Of a stretch of 42,190 bases of DNA, positions 41,522 to 42,190 are shown piece by piece. This DNA comes from Kutzneria sp. 744 (lineage in GTDB: Bacteria > Actinomycetota > Actinomycetes > Mycobacteriales > Pseudonocardiaceae). A program made the translations under genes and the position numbers. Position 1 is the stretch's first letter, and each line of letters opens with the position of its first letter. The stretch is from positions 4,895,831-4,938,020 of the forward strand of contig NZ_KK037166.1 of assembly GCF_000568255.1 (NCBI RefSeq). The letters run 5' to 3'. The notes under the pieces were generated by a model, which worked only from the letters and a program-made list of their open reading frames with translations, did no database searches and had not been told where the DNA came from.

Positions 41522-42190
41522 GTGCTCATCGATCCGGAACGCGCCTACCGCGCCGTCGCCTCCCGCGACGCGCGCTTCGACGGCCACTTCATCACCGCGG
41601 TGCGCACGACCGGCATCTACTGCCGGCCGTCCTGCCCCGCGGTGCGCCCGAAGCGGGAGAACGTCGAGTTCTACCTGACGGCGGCGGCGCGCAGGCCGGC
41701 GGCTACCGGGCGTGCCGGCGCTGCCTGCCCGACGCGGTGCCGGGCTCGCCGGACTGGAACGGGCGCCGACCTGGGCCGCCCGCTCGATGCGGCTGATCGC
41801 GGACGGCGTCGTCGAGCGCGACGGCGTGCCGGGGCTGGCCCGCCGCCTCGGCTACTCGGAGCGGCACCTGACCCGGGTGCTGGCGGCGGAGCTCGGCGCC
41901 CCGCCGCTGGCGCTGGCCCGGGCCCACCGAGCGCACTCGGCCCGGCTGCTGATCGAGAGCACCGACCTGCCCTTCTCGGACGTGGCCTTCGCCTCGGGCT
42001 TCGCCAGCATCCGCCAGTTCAACGACACCGTGCGCGCGGTGTTCGCCGTGACCCCGTCGCAGCTGCGCGAGGGTGCGGCCAAGCGCAAGCCCCGCGAGGC
42101 GACGCCGGGCACCATCTCGCTGCGGCTGCCGTTCCGACCGCCGATGGACGCGGCGGGCATGCTCGCGTTCCTCGCGACCCGGGCGATTCC
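41522..42190 (+). pseudogene. Ada-like/AlkA DNA repair fusion, two frameshifts, 3' end cut off
   Basis: GTG 41522 starts an Ada zinc domain (TTGIYCRPSCPAVRPKRENV) whose second cysteine pair ([11 protein letters not shown]) is in another frame after a break near 41690. A second break near 41765 shifts to the frame with the AraC-type HTH ([38 protein letters not shown]). AlkA N-terminal sequence begins at [13 protein letters not shown] and reads off the window. Two single-base losses, both in G/C runs, explain the shifts. The intact protein would both sense methyl damage and excise alkylated bases. Confidence 0.85.

Overview
This is a window of a very GC-rich chromosome with strong actinomycete codon use: many GTG and TTG starts, GTGA/ATGA stop-start overlaps and long spurious antisense frames. 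The mycothiol gene mshB, a 7Fe ferredoxin next to dapC, an LpqW-like lipoprotein beside typA, and a linked XRE/DUF397 pair point to Actinobacteria, probably a Pseudonocardiales-type organism (Kutzneria, Saccharothrix or Amycolatopsis relatives). The genus is inference. The order dapC-fdxA-...-mshB-...-lpqW-typA follows the Rv1165 to Rv1178 neighbourhood of Mycobacterium tuberculosis, so the left 17.5 kb is a conserved core block with insertions.

Layout. 1-4.0 kb: dapC (cut by the window edge) and fdxA, a GNAT enzyme, then a tightly coupled leftward operon mshB / membrane protein / frameshifted gene / 53-residue protein. 4.3-6.6 kb: an accessory trio of a small Cys/His protein, an XRE-DUF5753 regulator split by an IS5-family element with a clean CTAG target duplication, and a DUF397 protein with an internal duplication. 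6.7-14.9 kb: a complete leftward oligopeptide ABC importer (oppA-B-C-D-F) and a second solute-binding lipoprotein, LpqW-like. 14.9-15.6 kb: a gene-free segment with a 91-nt imperfect direct repeat either side of AT-richer DNA, plus two strong inverted repeats. 15.6-19.2 kb: typA (one frameshift), a 33-residue Cys/Lys-rich microprotein, an HTH protein with a membrane anchor and an NBR1-type Ig domain, and a small secreted protein.

19.3-25.0 kb is a two-component and ABC-exporter module. A leftward OmpR-type regulator, kinase and Nudix gene are divergent from a LolA-like secreted protein, ABC ATPase and ABC-2 permease. The intergenic region carries four pairs of a TCTCAG direct repeat at 11-bp spacing, the arrangement OmpR/PhoP regulators bind. 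25.2-27.6 kb: a DUF998 membrane protein with a NarL-type kinase/regulator pair. 27.6-30.5 kb: a flavin monooxygenase, TetR and epoxide hydrolase operon with a likely TetR operator. 30.6-32.8 kb: a large NB-ARC/TPR STAND protein. 33.0-36.7 kb: thiamine importer thiB-thiP-thiQ behind a clear TPP riboswitch. 36.8-42.2 kb: pterin dehydratase, a stress-type membrane protein, degenerate repeats, a Uma2-family nuclease, a GNAT enzyme, a secreted beta-propeller-like protein, ychF and an Ada-AlkA type repair gene cut by the right edge.

Several genes, including the housekeeping typA, are broken by one- or two-base shifts in G/C runs. The pattern looks more like sequencing indels than genuine decay, and I list each case separately.
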